The translations under genes were made by a program, and so were the position numbers. The notes under the pieces are model-generated. The model did not search any database, was not told the DNA's origin, and saw nothing but the letters and a program-made list of their open reading frames with translations. Positions 45,390 to 52,412 of a stretch of 64,000 bases of DNA are shown here, in pieces; position 1 is the first letter of the stretch, and every line of letters starts with the position of its first letter. This DNA is from Chromobacterium paludis (GTDB lineage Bacteria > Pseudomonadota > Gammaproteobacteria > Burkholderiales > Chromobacteriaceae). The DNA lies in contig NZ_CP043473.1 of assembly GCF_008275125.1 (NCBI RefSeq), positions 1,674,001 through 1,738,000 on the forward strand. Direction: 5' to 3'.

Positions 45390-46327
45390 GGCGCGTCCTT
45401 TTCTGCTGCAACTTCGAGCTGAGGATTGCCTGCCTGGCTCTCCTCCAATCCTCCCAGGGCCGCAACGAGATCACCGATCAGCTCGCCCAGCGCCTCCGTC
45501 ATCAGCAGGAAGGTGGCTTCGAAGAGACTGTCTCGGTCATCGCCGGCATGGCTGGCCTCGTCCTGCAGCACGTCCCGGAACTGGATGCGCTTGAGCTGCA
45601 GCGTGTCGGTCAGCTGGAAGCGGATCTTCTCGTTCCAGATCAGGCCCAGCTTGGTGGCCTGCTTGCCGGTGGCGATGTGCTGGCGGATCTCGTCGCTGGT
45701 CAGGTCGATCCGGCTCACGCGCACCACCGCGCCGTTCTCACTGCCGTCTTTCAGCAGCGCGTCCTCGTCCAGCTCGAAGCCAGCCGGCGCCGCGCCGGCA
45801 GCCAGCCAATCCGTCATAGCGGTATGCGGTGCGATCTTTGTTCTCGGCAGCGCAGCGGGGAACGGCGGCAATGCCTCGCGCAGCTTGGAAACCAGCCCCT
45901 CCGCCTTGGTGGATGAGCTGGCATCCACCACCAGCCAGTTGCCGGAGATAAAGGCCGGGATGCCGCCCTCCTTTGTCAGCGCCTTGGGCAGCAAGTCATC
46001 CGTGACCTGCTCCTTCAGCGCCTGCTGCTCCTTGCGCCCCACCTTGCGCAACTCCTTGGCCTCTACCGTGGCCACCCTCTCCGCCAGAGCCTTCTTGATC
46101 GCCGCTGGCGGCAGAATCTTGTCCTCGCGCAGCAGCCGCACCAGATGGCGCTCCCGCGCGCTGTACACCATGCCTTCCAAGTGCGACGCCGCCGGCATCC
46201 AACCCTCGCTGAACCAATCCAGGCCGGCACATGGCTGAAATTGGCGTGCGGCCAACTTTTCATTCAGGACAGCCGCGTCCAGCATTTCCGCAAGCCGGAA
46301 CAAAACCACGTTTTTGAACCAAGTCAT
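45377..46327 (-). CDS. rdgC: Prophage-encoded RdgC, recombination-associated DNA-binding protein
   Basis: 316 aa. RdgC forms a ring-shaped dimer around duplex DNA and limits RecA-dependent recombination. MTWFKNVVLFRLAEML matches the family N-terminus, followed by FVPC-like ARQFQPCAGLDWFSEGWMPA, LLPKALTKEGGIPAFI, WLVVDASSSTKAEGLVSKLREAL, LTSDEIRQHIATGKQATKLGLIWNEKIRFQLTDTLQLKRIQF. I chose the second ATG (46327) because AAGGA lies 6 bp upstream and E. coli RdgC begins at the equivalent MLWFKN. It sits in the leftward early block, where phages keep recombination genes. Confidence 0.92.
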   Translation of the reverse strand: MTWFKNVVLFRLAEMLDAAVLNEKLAARQFQPCAGLDWFSEGWMPAASHLEGMVYSARERHLVRLLREDKILPPAAIKKALAERVATVEAKELRKVGRKEQQALKEQVTDDLLPKALTKEGGIPAFISGNWLVVDASSSTKAEGLVSKLREALPPFPAALPRTKIAPHTAMTDWLAAGAAPAGFELDEDALLKDGSENGAVVRVSRIDLTSDEIRQHIATGKQATKLGLIWNEKIRFQLTDTLQLKRIQFRDVLQDEASHAGDDRDSLFEATFLLMTEALGELIGDLVAALGGLEESQAGNPQLEVAAEKDAPWSS

Positions 46328-46329
46328 TC

Positions 46330-46685
46330 TCATCCTTCAATGGAAACGGTTTGAATACCCAGGCGCTTCAGCGTCAAAGGCTCTTTTAAGGCCTTGGCCT
46401 CAGCCAACTTGGCGTCAAAGTCCTGCAGGCTGATGCTGTTGCCCGCGTTGTCGTAGATCCGCCAGCGATGACGCAGGCCCAGGCCCTTCATCAGCGCCGA
46501 GAAGTGACGCTGTGCGCCCAGCAGCGCCGCGGTGAAAAGGTGAACTGCTGAAAAGCTGCAACCGGGGGGGCTTCCCACTCAATCCTGGCGTGCCCCATCG
46601 GCAGGTCATGCTCGCCATCGGTAATTCGGAGCGTAAGCGCGGCGTGGTACTTTTCCAGCTGCTGGTGTTGGGCTTTCTTTGCCAT
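46330..46685 (-). pseudogene. Unknown phage gene split by a frameshift
   Basis: The gene starts at 46685 with GGAGGAG upstream (MAKKAQHQQLEKYHAALTLR, GEHDLPMGHARIEWEAPP) and stays in frame to FQQFTF, then meets a stop. The next frame supplies a natural continuation (FTAALLGAQRHFSALMKGLG, then WRIYDNAGNSISLQDFDAKL) ending at 46330 in overlap with rdgC. The switch point is the four-A run at 46535-46538 (TTTT on the coding strand); one extra T would restore the frame. So this is a sequencing error, a recent mutation or programmed slippage. Function unknown. Confidence 0.65.
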
Positions 46686-46688
46686 CGC

Positions 46689-47027
46689 CTACTCCTCCGC
46701 CACAACTTCAATGGCGCAGGCGTTTTTGCCGTGCGATGGATTCACCATCAGCCACCCGGCCGGATAGTTAGGAGCCAGGTTCAGGCCGCGCGCCCCCGCC
46801 ACAGATTGCAAGACCCGCTCCATCCCCGACTGCGCACGTACCGAAACATATGGCGTGGCCGGCGGCCGAAACATAGCGGTGGCTTCCAGACCCGCGCCGC
46901 GGGTATCAGACGCCAACCCCTCCACGAGATCGAAATCATCGCGGCGGGATTCCAGTTGCTGCATGGTGCTTATCAGCTGCTGGCTGGTGTGGCGCAGCGC
47001 GCTGGCGAAAAGCGATTTCCGAAACAT
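46689..47027 (-). CDS. Unknown phage protein
   Basis: 112 aa, MFRKSLFASALRHTSQQLIS, then RGAGLEATAMFRPPATPYVS and NLAPNYPAGWLMVNPSHGKNA. GGAGG lies 5 bp before the ATG at 47027, inside the end of the small membrane peptide gene. Not recognised. Confidence 0.65.
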   Translation of the reverse strand: MFRKSLFASALRHTSQQLISTMQQLESRRDDFDLVEGLASDTRGAGLEATAMFRPPATPYVSVRAQSGMERVLQSVAGARGLNLAPNYPAGWLMVNPSHGKNACAIEVVAEE

Positions 47028-47029
47028 GG

Positions 47030-47107
47030 CTACCTCCATTGCCCGGCCACGGCCAATACCGCCAGCACAGCCAGGTAAACGATGAAAATGGTGACAGCGC
47101 GCCTCAT
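47030..47107 (-). CDS. 25-aa membrane microprotein
   Basis: MRRAVTIFIVYLAVLAVLAV followed by AGQWR: a positively charged start, one hydrophobic helix and a short polar end. Its ATG overlaps the stop of the upstream 45-aa gene (ATGA), and the next gene's ribosome-binding site lies at its end. This tight coupling supports translation. Role unknown. Confidence 0.5.
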   Translation of the reverse strand: MRRAVTIFIVYLAVLAVLAVAGQWR

Positions 47108-47241
47108 GCCACGCGCCGAATGGTGTGGACGGGTAGTCCGCTTTTCCCGAAGAACTCGAAGTGGAGCCGCTTACCCTGCAGCCGATACAAATCAGCCAAC
47201 TCCTCGCCGATCCAGCCGATGATGTACTCCGTAAAGCGCAT
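47104..47241 (-). CDS. 45-aa phage microprotein
   Basis: MRFTEYIIGWIGEELADLYR, then LHFEFFGKSGLPVHTIRRVA. GGAGG lies 4 bp upstream of the ATG at 47241, just after a terminator for the gene to its right. Function unknown. Confidence 0.6.
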   Translation of the reverse strand: MRFTEYIIGWIGEELADLYRLQGKRLHFEFFGKSGLPVHTIRRVA

Positions 47242-47252
47242 ATGACCTCCAG

Positions 47253-47281
47253 GCAAAAAGAAGCCCGGCGCGAAGCCGGGC
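47253..47281 (-). terminator. Rho-independent terminator, minus strand
   Basis: GCCCGGC (47281-47275 on the minus strand) pairs with GCCGGGC (47269-47263) around TTCGC, followed by TTCTTTTTG. It separates the gene at 47,362-47,868 from the rest of the leftward block, so either antitermination occurs or the block has another promoter. Confidence 0.8.
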
Positions 47282-47361
47282 AAGTCGTGGGTAGGAAGAA
47301 ACGGCTCGATGCTGACGCATCCTGCAGCAGCCTGTCGCCAAGCTGCTCGGGGGTGCGCGGG

Positions 47362-47868
47362 CTATTCCGCCGCGTCTTGACTGAGGCTCGGAATCTTTCC
47401 GGCCACATCGGCAATGCACGGGAAGGAAGTGAGGCTTCCCTCGCAGTGAAAGCAGGCCATCTCGAAGGCAGCCGCCGGGACGTGTTGGAAGTGTTCGGTC
47501 CAGATCTGGACTTCGCGATTGAACTCGCGCGACTCTCCTTCCGAGGGCATGCCGAAGACGATGTAGAATCGTACCAGCCGGTCCTTCACGATTTCAGGGA
47601 TAACGTTCATGGCAGTTTCTGCAACAAACAATCCCGGAGAAATGGTCTTCACGCCCGTGCGCGGCGGCTCAATGTGCCCCACAGCCCCCATTCGGCTCTT
47701 AAGCACGAATTCGACATTCCGGCTCCTCCTACCCTGGTAGATGACCAGATCAAACTCGGCGCTTGCGGAAACGATGTCTGGCTTGAGGTCATAAAGAGTT
47801 GGGCGTCTGCCGACAACATCAGCTAGCATGTCCTCGTCATCAACGAACATCACTCGACCTTGAATCAT
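47362..47868 (-). CDS. Unknown phage protein
   Basis: 168 aa, MIQGRVMFVDDEDMLADVVG, beta-rich with EFDLVIYQGRRSRNVEFVLK, GVKTISPGLFVAETAMNVI and a C-terminal CFHCEGSLTSFPC pair of cysteine motifs. AGAGAGG precedes the ATG. Followed by its own terminator at 47,253. It looks like an independently expressed unit; function unknown. Confidence 0.65.
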   Translation of the reverse strand: MIQGRVMFVDDEDMLADVVGRRPTLYDLKPDIVSASAEFDLVIYQGRRSRNVEFVLKSRMGAVGHIEPPRTGVKTISPGLFVAETAMNVIPEIVKDRLVRFYIVFGMPSEGESREFNREVQIWTEHFQHVPAAAFEMACFHCEGSLTSFPCIADVAGKIPSLSQDAAE

Positions 47869-47920
47869 GGAAAACCTCTCTGAGTTGTGGTCTGTAACTT
47901 GGCTACCAAAGCAAGCGACG

Positions 47921-48124
47921 ATGAGCTTTGAAACCGTGGAAGAATTGATCCGAAAAAACCAAGGGGCCTTTCGGAATCGTGACCCGCTGGAACCCGGCGC
48001 GCTGGGTGGCGTGACGCTTTTCATCGGCCCCAAGTCTGAAGCGAAGATCGTGGCCGATGACCTTCAACGAAGACTGCATGCAGACAGCGACCTTCGCGTC
48101 GCCGAGGAGGAAAAACATGGATAG
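47921..48124 (+). CDS. Small unknown protein
   Basis: 67 aa, MSFETVEELIRKNQGAFRNR, LFIGPKSEAKIVADDLQRRLH. No good ribosome-binding site at this ATG; an upstream ATG at 47867 coincides with the start of the divergent gene. Overlaps the next gene by 8 bp. Its strand is opposite to the surrounding leftward block. Confidence 0.5.
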   Translation: MSFETVEELIRKNQGAFRNRDPLEPGALGGVTLFIGPKSEAKIVADDLQRRLHADSDLRVAEEEKHG

Positions 48125-48323
48125 ACCTGAAGCATTGCGTCTTGCTGCCACCCTTCACGCCGGCCGGCTGGCCTCGATGGAGGGCGAAGGCTACGTCCAA
48201 GACGATGAAGTGGTTGAGGCGGTCATGAAATTGGCCGACAAAATCCAACAAGAGGCCGTTAAACGCCGCCCAAAGATCAACGTCTCAGCCGAGGCGTTGG
48301 CAAAGGCTGCTGTGCAAAAATAA
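48117..48323 (+). CDS. Small unknown protein
   Basis: 68 aa, MDRPEALRLAATLHAGRLAS, then DDEVVEAVMKLADKIQQEAV and INVSAEALAKAAVQK, all helical. GAGGAGG is 6 bp upstream. Its last bases overlap the tail of the minus-strand terminator of the predicted noncoding RNA, so the two transcripts converge. Confidence 0.6.
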   Translation: MDRPEALRLAATLHAGRLASMEGEGYVQDDEVVEAVMKLADKIQQEAVKRRPKINVSAEALAKAAVQK

Positions 48324-48348
48324 ACCGCCCAGCCAGGTGGCTGAGCGG
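48315..48348 (-). terminator. Terminator of the P_L noncoding transcript
   Basis: On the minus strand CCGCTCAGCC (48348-48339) pairs with GGCTGGGCGG (48334-48325, one G-T pair) around ACCT, followed by TTTATTTTTG. A strong intrinsic terminator. Confidence 0.85.
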
Positions 48349-49201
48349 CAGTATTGGTGCTGGCCTTTAACGTCGCCTGCTGATTCACCAACAGGAAAAA
48401 GAGGAGTACACCCTTTGTTGCTGCGCCCTCTCGGACGTTTGGTACTGCGCGCAGCTCGGGAGATCCTTTTTTTAGCGCCCCCTCTTTCCTGTTGGTGCCC
48501 GTTTAGCGACCGGGCCAGTCGTATAAGCCGTTCTTGCGCAGGCCGCTCTCGCCTGTTTCCTGCATGCCCTGAGCAAACCGCCGGGCCAGCGAGCCTTGTC
48601 AAAACACGGATACGGGCTATTTTTCGTCGCCGCGCCGACGTGTGCTGCTCTCACACCGAAGCGGGCCGGGCTTGATACCGGCTTCGGGAAAGTGTCTATT
48701 GTGCTATCCCGCGTGTCCTTCCACGCCGCCGCTTCAGTGTGAGCCCTATTGCTAGGGTGCGCGGTCTCTCCCGCCGTCACGAATCTTTCGTCCATCGTCG
48801 CGCCGCTATCGGCAATGCGGTGTGCCGTTACGTGTCAAAGGCTGATTTATGCGCTACCCGCTCGCCACGCGGTCAGTACCCCATGCGCCGCAGCGCTTCC
48901 CTTGGCTGGGTAACTCGCCTTTCGCCAACTCCACCTGTTCGCTTCCTTTGCTCGGTCGCCTGGCCGTAGTCGCCAGTCCTTCTAAATCTCCAAGAGCGGT
49001 CACCAGCACCGCGCCCTGTGGCGGCTTCCGAGAGGGGCGGCTCGACCTCATCCCCTCTTAGCTGGCCCCCGCGTCCTGGCTCTCCGCCATTCATCCGCTA
49101 AACCGACCCTTGCTCTTCGCCGCGCGCTTCGCTCTTCGCATCCGCTTAGGCTTTCCGGTGTCGGTGTGGGCGCAACGCGCTGGGCGCTGCGGTGTTGATG
49201 A
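48316..49201 (-). ncRNA. Candidate large structured noncoding RNA from the phage P_L promoter
   Basis: An approximately 885-nt leftward transcript is bounded by P_L (49,236-49,208) and an intrinsic terminator. No ORF in it has a protein-like sequence plus ribosome-binding site. It is rich in self-complementary helices: GCAGCGC/GCGTTGC (49190/49178), AGAGGGG/CCCCTCT (49058/49037), CTGGC/GCCAG (48976/48964), TTGGC/GCCAA (48928/48906), CCCTA-GCAA-TAGGG with a GNRA loop (48757-48744), and CGTCG/CGACG (48640/48629). A 13-bp helix, CTCACACTGAAGC (48743) with GCTTCGGTGTGAG (48662, one T-G pair), encloses three further hairpins. A long arm, CACCAACAGGAAA (48497) with TTTCCTGTTGGTG (48398), lies near the 3' end. 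The RNA strand is purine-rich in loops. It is reminiscent of the giant ornate phage RNAs GOLLD and ROOL; membership is untested. Confidence 0.6.
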
Positions 49202-49207
49202 GACGTA

Positions 49208-49244
49208 ATGTAAACCTTGGTTTCCATTGATGTCAACCATGGTT
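49208..49244 (-). promoter_or_regulatory. P_L promoter with two repressor operators (O_L)
   Basis: On the minus strand TTGACA (49236-49231) is 17 bp from TTACAT (49213-49208), predicting a start near 49,201. Two palindromes cover it: AAACCTTGGTTT (49212-49223), at the -10 edge and in the spacer, and AACCATGGTT (49235-49244) at the -35. Their centres are 22 bp apart. The same AACC-NN-GGTT core recurs three times between the cI-like and cro genes. Confidence 0.8.
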
Positions 49245-49333
49245 TCATTTTTTGTTTAACTTCAGTTTGCATTTATGCCACATCCATCGCGGAGTAAAAT
49301 GCCAATGTCACAGACAAATATTGCGAAAAATTC

Positions 49334-49957
49334 ATGGAGCACGATCAGATACCCGCAGCTTTTCAAGCCAAGGAACGCATCAAGCGAGACGTTTCCGAGT
49401 TCATCGGGATATGCAAAGGGGTGGTCGCAGACGGCCTAGTGGCGCCCGAAGAGGTCGAGTTCATGGGTCAATGGCTGCACACCCATCCGCACGTGCTCGA
49501 TCAGTGGCCCATGTCCGTTCTGGTGGAGCGTATCCCGCAGATTTTGTCTGACGGGACGGTAGACGAGGACGAGCAGCTGGAGCTATTGCGGCTGATCGGG
49601 CAGATTGCCGGCAAGAACCCATGCGAGGATGCGCCCTCCATGAGCACGGACTTACCCTACTCCACGCCGGCGCCCGCCATCGAGTTCGAAGGCAAGCTGT
49701 TCTGCGTAACCGGGACGTTCGAGATGGGCCCGCGCAGCGTGGTCATCGCTGAGATAGAGGCCAGGGGCGGCCTCATTGCATCCGGCGTGAAAATGGCCTT
49801 GGATTACCTGGTGGTGGGAGAGATTGGCAGCAGGGACTGGAAATACAGCACATTCGGCAACAAGATCGAGAAAGCCGTTGCATGCCGTGAGAAGGGGGCG
49901 AGGCTTGCGATCCTGCCGGAGAAGACCTTACAGGCATCCTTTTCGATCGCAGCCTAG
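49334..49957 (+). CDS. BRCT-domain protein with TerB-like N-terminus
   Basis: 207 aa. The N-terminal about 90 residues are helical (VSEFIGICKGVVADGLVAPEE, ILSDGTVDEDEQLELLRLIG), with the acidic repeated-helix look of TerB-like domains. The C-terminal about 90 residues form a BRCT domain (FEGKLFCVTGTFEMGPRSVV, EIEARGGLIASGVKMALDYLVVGEIGS, KIEKAVACREKGARLAILPE), close to the BRCT of NAD-dependent DNA ligases. Stand-alone BRCT proteins of this type are annotated in many phages and islands; their role, probably DNA-end or nick binding, is unproven. It is divergent from P_L. I see no ribosome-binding site before the ATG. Confidence 0.85.
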   Translation: MEHDQIPAAFQAKERIKRDVSEFIGICKGVVADGLVAPEEVEFMGQWLHTHPHVLDQWPMSVLVERIPQILSDGTVDEDEQLELLRLIGQIAGKNPCEDAPSMSTDLPYSTPAPAIEFEGKLFCVTGTFEMGPRSVVIAEIEARGGLIASGVKMALDYLVVGEIGSRDWKYSTFGNKIEKAVACREKGARLAILPEKTLQASFSIAA

Positions 49958-50088
49958 CTGTCACCAAGGAACCCCGCTGCCATAAGCGCAACCCCACTTG
50001 CGCCTGACGCAGGCATCACACTTCGTACTGGCTGGTAGAGGTGCTGATGTGAAATTTATGCCGACAGGAATAGAGGTGATACATCATA

Positions 50089-51015
50089 ATGGATGCTATG
50101 AAACACGAGAATTTTCGCATCACCTACGATGGACCCGCGCTTCAAACTCACGAGATTGATGTGAGGGTGCTTGCGCCTGCGCTATTAGCTGTGGGTGATG
50201 TGCTTGAGCATGCCAACAGGGTCTTGAATGATGGCAGAGCAAAGGTATCTGTCAACGTCAAAGGCTCGCTGAAGACTGGCAGCGTAAATATAGACTTTGC
50301 TTTGGTGCAGGGTTTTTTGTCACATGCAGTGGATCTACTGACGGGCAAGGAAGTGACTGCCACCCTTGCGCTAATGTCTTTTCTGGGAATTAGCGCAAAA
50401 GATGGACTCAATAGTGTCATAAAGGTCATTCGTTGGACGAGAGGAAGGGCGGTCCACAAAATCGAGACGGAGGAAGGCAAGGCCACCTTGTATATCGATG
50501 AGGAGTCGCTAGAAGTTGAGCTTGAAGTGCTTGAGCTAATTCGTGACTACGAGCTTCGTCGCGCCCTTGAGGCCATGCTTGAGCCGCTAGAACGTGAAGG
50601 CATTGATACGTTTGCAGTCGGCACGGACAAAGAAGTGTACGAGGTCATCAAGAAGGATCAGGTTGCATGGTTCAAGTCGCCGCCGCCAGCCAGCATTTCC
50701 TTGGATTCGAACACGTATCTGAAGTCTGTGCAGATCGAACGCATTGAGTTCTCTGAAGCAAATAAGTGGCGGTTCTTCGATGGTTCCAGCTCTTTTTATG
50801 CAACCATTGCTGACTTGGAATTTATTAACCGAATTGCTTTAAACGAAGCTACATTTAGCCGTGGGGACACTCTTCGAGTGGAGATTGAAGAAAAGCAGCG
50901 TCTTGATGGAGACAAGCTGAAATCTGAGTACACCATACTTAAGGTTCTCGATCACAGAAGAGGCATGAAGCAGATCAGCCTCCCCCTGTCGCAGCCCTCT
51001 GCCGATGAAGAGTAA
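50089..51015 (+). CDS. Unknown protein of the immunity region
   Basis: 308 aa, MDAMKHENFRITYDGPALQT. The N-terminal half includes a predicted hydrophobic or amphipathic stretch (VNIDFALVQGFLSHAVDLL, TATLALMSFLGISAKDGLNS). The second half is beta-rich (NKWRFFDGSSSFYATIADLE, RVEIEEKQRLDGDKLKSEYTILKVL). AGGTG lies 11 bp before the ATG. It is followed by two terminators, so it is a self-contained unit in the lysogenically expressed region. Function unknown; superinfection exclusion or defence is a guess from position only. Confidence 0.75.
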   Translation: MDAMKHENFRITYDGPALQTHEIDVRVLAPALLAVGDVLEHANRVLNDGRAKVSVNVKGSLKTGSVNIDFALVQGFLSHAVDLLTGKEVTATLALMSFLGISAKDGLNSVIKVIRWTRGRAVHKIETEEGKATLYIDEESLEVELEVLELIRDYELRRALEAMLEPLEREGIDTFAVGTDKEVYEVIKKDQVAWFKSPPPASISLDSNTYLKSVQIERIEFSEANKWRFFDGSSSFYATIADLEFINRIALNEATFSRGDTLRVEIEEKQRLDGDKLKSEYTILKVLDHRRGMKQISLPLSQPSADEE

Positions 51016-51017
51016 AC

Positions 51018-51035
51018 CCGCTGCAGCGGTTTTTT
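51018..51035 (+). terminator. Rho-independent terminator
   Basis: CCGCTGCAGCGG palindrome (51018-51029) followed by six T. Ends the gene at 50,089. Confidence 0.85.
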
Positions 51036-51069
51036 CTTTGTTGGCCGCGCCGGCCGGCAACGACAGACA

Positions 51070-51092
51070 GCCCGCGCTCGCGGGCGTTTTTT
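51070..51092 (+). terminator. Second terminator in tandem
   Basis: GCCCGCG-CT-CGCGGGC (51070-51085) then GTTTTTT. Confidence 0.85.
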
Positions 51093-51261
51093 CGAATTCA
51101 CAATGCACTGCTCAATCCGTTTTTTTTTAAAAAACAGATTCGCCGGCGGCACGATTTGAGCCATTTTCGCGGAATGCGGCCAAAAACCGGCTATTTCTAG
51201 GGCGACTCGATTGGGTGCTCATGCCATGCTGGGGTCTCCACAACCCAGCAGGAGCCACCCC

Positions 51262-51381
51262 GTGCGATTTATCACATTTTGCCTAACCCTGACCAGCACC
51301 GCATTGGCAGCGTTAATGATCGGATATTATGCGGGAGCATACGCGGCCGTTACCGGGATGATCAGCCTGACAGTGAGATGA
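51262..51381 (+). CDS. 39-aa membrane protein
   Basis: GTG start with AGGAG 9 bp upstream. MRFITFCLTLTSTALAALMI then GYYAGAYAAVTGMISLTVR: one or two hydrophobic helices. It is a free-standing unit between terminators (51,070 and 51,397), the pattern of a phage moron gene. It could be a small exclusion or toxin-like peptide; no family recognised. Confidence 0.6.
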   Translation: MRFITFCLTLTSTALAALMIGYYAGAYAAVTGMISLTVR

Positions 51382-51396
51382 CCGCCCCTAGCAACA

Positions 51397-51419
51397 AGCC
51401 CGCCCAGCGCGGGCTTTTT
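51397..51419 (+). terminator. Rho-independent terminator
   Basis: AGCCCGC (51397-51403) pairs with GCGGGCT (51409-51415), then TTTT. Ends the 39-aa gene. Confidence 0.88.
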
Positions 51420-51491
51420 CACGTCCTCGCTGGTTATAATCACAACTAAGAAACGTACTATCACAACCTTTGCGTCGCTCAAAATTCCGGG

Positions 51492-51839
51492 ATGCTATCT
51501 CTCGCCGAGCGTATCCGTCACATGCGGCTGGAGCGCCGCTGGACCCAAGCGGAGCTGGCGCGCAAAGCGTCGGTCAGCCCCTCCACCATCAAGAGCCTGG
51601 AAAACGGCTACAACCGCAGCACCACCCGGCTCGCGAACTTGGCCAGAGCCCTCCGGGTGACGCCCGAGTGGCTGCAGACCGGCCGCGGCCCGCGCGATCC
51701 ACTATCGCCGTCCGAGGCCGCCTACATTGCCGCCGACAGCCTAGATGACCTGGCCGACAAGCTGCTGGATCGCGGCGCAGGCGAAATCGGCAAATTGATG
51801 ACCCTTCTCATAAAAAAACAAGCAGAACGAAATGGGTAA
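51492..51839 (+). CDS. XRE-family HTH regulator
   Basis: 115 aa. MLSLAERIRHMRLERRWTQA followed by ELARKASVSPSTIKSLENGYNRSTTRLANLARALRV, a textbook Cro/C1 HTH, then TPEWLQTGRGPRD. The C-terminus is short and helical (LDDLADKLLDRGAGEIGKLMTLL), with no peptidase domain. CACAAC is repeated upstream (51,441 and 51,462) around a TATAAT-like box at 51,434 and may be its operator. One of three small HTH proteins in the immunity region besides cro. Confidence 0.85.
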   Translation: MLSLAERIRHMRLERRWTQAELARKASVSPSTIKSLENGYNRSTTRLANLARALRVTPEWLQTGRGPRDPLSPSEAAYIAADSLDDLADKLLDRGAGEIGKLMTLLIKKQAERNG

Positions 51840-51886
51840 GAGTCAACTGACCTTTAATGCAATGTTGTATATGCGCACCTGATTTT

Positions 51887-51902
51887 TGACACAAATTTGT
51901 TC
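51887..51902. promoter_or_regulatory. Candidate operator upstream of the 111-aa HTH gene
   Basis: TGACACAAATTTGT resembles one copy of the palindrome TGACACAGATTTGTGTCA found at 52260-52277, at the other end of the same gene. The pair suggests autoregulation. Confidence 0.5.
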
Positions 51903-51951
51903 GGTTCGGATGCTATTGTAAAGAGTACGTAATAATGCGTAGTATCCGCCC

Positions 51952-52287
51952 GTGTCCGACGAGACGATTCACTCCCGCCTGCGGGCAGCCATCAAGGCCC
52001 GCGGCATCACCGTAACAGCCGTTGCAGCCCACCTTCAGGTCAGCCGGTCTACCGTAAATCGCTGGCTGAAATACCAAATACCGGATGATGAGCAGATATT
52101 CAGGCTATCCGCATATCTGAACGTCAGCCCCTCTCACCTGCGAAGAGGCTCGGACATGAATGCCGAGCACATGATGCTATGCCAAATTCTATTCGCCAAG
52201 TCGACTGACATTTCGTCCAGTGACGTACAGCGGCTCATAGACCTGGCAGACAGGTTTTCTGACACAGATTTGTGTCAAACAGAATAA
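51952..52287 (+). CDS. Small HTH (Cro/C1-like) regulator
   Basis: 111 aa from a GTG start: MSDETIHSRLRAAIKARGIT, VTAVAAHLQVSRSTVNRWLKYQ (HTH), LSAYLNVSPSHLRRGSDM. The C-terminal tail (SSDVQRLIDLADRFSDTDLC) is helical. No ribosome-binding site is evident. It has candidate operators before it and inside its 3' end. Confidence 0.75.
   Translation: MSDETIHSRLRAAIKARGITVTAVAAHLQVSRSTVNRWLKYQIPDDEQIFRLSAYLNVSPSHLRRGSDMNAEHMMLCQILFAKSTDISSSDVQRLIDLADRFSDTDLCQTE
52260..52277. promoter_or_regulatory. Palindrome at the 3' end of the 111-aa HTH gene
   Basis: TGACACAGATTTGTGTCA, a near-perfect 18-bp dyad lying inside the coding end (SDTDLCQTE). It is a possible operator for the same regulator and could control the downstream 68-aa gene. 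Confidence 0.55.
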
Positions 52288-52412
52288 TTACTCCAACTGC
52301 ATACACTACCCTTGTTCGACATTCTGCCGTAGGCTATTTCCTGCACCCGCCGCTCTATTTCAGAGCCGCCATAAGCATAAAACGTTTGATAACGTGATAA
52401 ATGGAGTAGGAA

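Noticed and set aside
48337..49272. Short ORFs on both strands inside the predicted noncoding RNA
   Set aside because: Arg/Ala/Pro-rich compositions, no good ribosome-binding sites, and they cut across the paired helices.
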